A stretch of 32,609 bases of DNA from Candidatus Kuenenia stuttgartensis (GTDB lineage: Bacteria > Planctomycetota > Planctomycetia > Planctomycetales > Planctomycetaceae). The stretch lies in assembly GCA_945906725.1 (NCBI GenBank), contig CAMDRI010000053.1:1-32609 (forward strand), given 5' to 3'. The notes beneath the pieces were generated by a model. The model was given only the letters and a program-made list of their open reading frames with translations, ran no database searches and was not told the DNA's origin. Shown here in pieces: positions 31,173 to 32,609 of the stretch (the first letter of the stretch is position 1; each line of letters begins with the position of its first letter). Made by a program: the position numbers and the translations under genes.

Positions 31173-31413
31173 AAACGGCTGTCAAATTTTTCGCTCGGGC
31201 CCGTGATCTCGCGGGAACGATGTTGCTCGAACTCGACCTTTCGGAATCCGCAACCGCCGCCGACCTGCGAGCAGTTTTGGGTGTGCAAGTCCCCGCGCTG
31301 CAGCCAATCCTGCCGAGCCTGCTCATTGCGGTCGGCAACGATTACGCTGCTCCCACCACACGAGTCGCCGGCCGCACGGACCTCGCTGTTTTCCCACCCG
31401 TCAGCGGCGGCTG

Positions 31414-31414
<1 letters not shown>
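31169..31414 (+). CDS. moaD: Molybdopterin synthase small subunit MoaD
   Basis: The 81-residue ubiquitin-like protein ends in the double glycine (PPVSGG) that is adenylated and thiocarboxylated to carry sulfur for molybdopterin. VKFFARARDLAG (about 5-16) and FPPVSGG are typical. Partner is MoaE in the cytoplasmic synthase complex. ATG 31169 overlaps the stop of the FAD/Fe-S dehydrogenase, and its TGA overlaps the moaE ATG by one base, so all three genes look translationally coupled. Confidence 0.93.
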
Positions 31415-31940
<526 letters not shown>

Positions 31941-31954
31941 AAAGCGATCGAGTC

Positions 31955-32609
31955 ATGTCGTCTCAACTGGTCGATTCGTTCGGCCGCGAACATACGAACC
32001 TGCGCATCAGCGTCACCGATCGCTGCAACATCCGTTGTTTCTACTGCATGCCCGCCGAGAATGTGCAGTTCATGGATCGCAAGGACTTGCTGACCTTCGA
32101 GGAAATGGAACGCTTCACGCGGATCTGTGTGGGACTGGGTGTCAACAAAGTGCGGCTGACCGGAGGCGAACCGCTCGTGCGCCGCGACCTACACAAGCTG
32201 GTGGCGATGATCGCGGCAATTGACGGCGTTCACGATATCGGCATCACGACCAACGGCATCTTACTGGCCGATCAAGCTCAGCAGTTGTGGGACGCCGGCC
32301 TGCGGCGGATCAACGTCTCGCTCGATGCGCTTGATCCGGTGAAGTTCAAAGAGATCACGCGCCGCGAGGGCTACGAGCAGGTCATCGAAGGCATTCAAGC
32401 CGCTCAACGAGTCGGTTTCGATCCAGTCAAAATCAACGCAGTGTCCGTGCGGGGGATGACCGAGGACGAGATCGTGCCCTTCGGGAAGTTCGCCCGCGAA
32501 ACAGGCGTCGAACTGCGGTTCATCGAGTTCATGCCGCTCGACGCCGACAACGCTTGGGAACGTGACAAAGTTCTGTTCGCTCACGAAATCATCGAGCGGC
32601 TGTCGGCCG
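31955..32609 (+). CDS. moaA: GTP 3',8-cyclase MoaA (partial, runs off the window)
   Basis: The first 218 codons encode a radical SAM enzyme of the MoaA family, which converts GTP to 3',8-cyclo-GTP, the first step of molybdenum cofactor synthesis. The cluster motif CNIRCFYC places the ligands at Cys24, Cys28 and Cys31. [26 protein letters not shown] and NVSLDALDP are diagnostic. The C-terminal cluster-binding cysteines and GG end lie beyond the window. ATG 31955 follows the repeat by 14 bases; a weak AGAAAG at the repeat edge could serve as ribosome binding site. It is downstream of moaD and moaE, forming a molybdopterin gene group. Confidence 0.95.

Overview
The window looks like a chromosomal segment of a planctomycete, probably order Planctomycetales. 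The strongest evidence is the adjacent pair of a PSCyt1/DUF1549/DUF1553 protein (18426-21566) and a Tat-signal DUF1501 protein (21572-23047), a lineage hallmark. Supporting signs are G+C-rich coding sequence, many GTG and TTG starts, a large VWA/glutamine-amidotransferase-like membrane protein, and abundant intergenic and intragenic palindromes. No rRNA, tRNA, CRISPR array or phage module was found.

Layout. 1-1538 is a scar: a truncated Tat-exported phosphoesterase, an insertion-sequence-like end and the last 64 codons of an rve-type transposase. 1539-5620 carries a DXS-family enzyme (+), a coupled half-size TauE/SafE permease and sulfotransferase pair (-), and an HpcH/HpaI aldolase (+). 5732-9807 carries a PAS-GAF-receiver protein and the VWA membrane protein (+). 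9853-14361 is a compact five-gene minus-strand operon: ChW-repeat protein, small membrane protein, cyanophycinase, radical SAM enzyme and flavin-dependent halogenase-like protein. 14470-17097 has gamma-glutamyltransferase and a membrane-anchored unknown. 17321-23047 has a Gly/Gln-rich secreted protein and the DUF1553/DUF1501 pair. 23068-23661 is an ICMT-like methyltransferase gene broken by an amber codon. 23692-25727 has a membrane-anchored HTH-like protein and LarC with a long His/Asp tail (-). 26032-28041 has folE, a polytopic membrane protein and a zinc-ribbon membrane protein. 28092 to the end has a fused FAD/Fe-S dehydrogenase overlapping moaD, then moaE and a moaA that runs off the window, so molybdopterin synthesis genes are grouped.

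The most unusual feature is the repeat content. Several unrelated palindromes lie in frame inside genes (halogenase 10819-10869, gamma-glutamyltransferase 14815-14841, FAD/Fe-S dehydrogenase 29784-29829). Sister or similar palindromes lie between genes (7448-7493, 18211-18273, 24277-24343, 25827-25916). A second class has a strict 7-bp period (14451-14464, 16216-16311, 27516-27543, 28012-28077, 31844-31940). One heptamer array appears to encode the hydrophobic core of a signal peptide, and another supplies the moaE stop codon. This resembles the Rickettsia palindromic elements that insert into reading frames and the heptameric STRR repeats of cyanobacteria, but both comparisons are inferences from the sequence alone.
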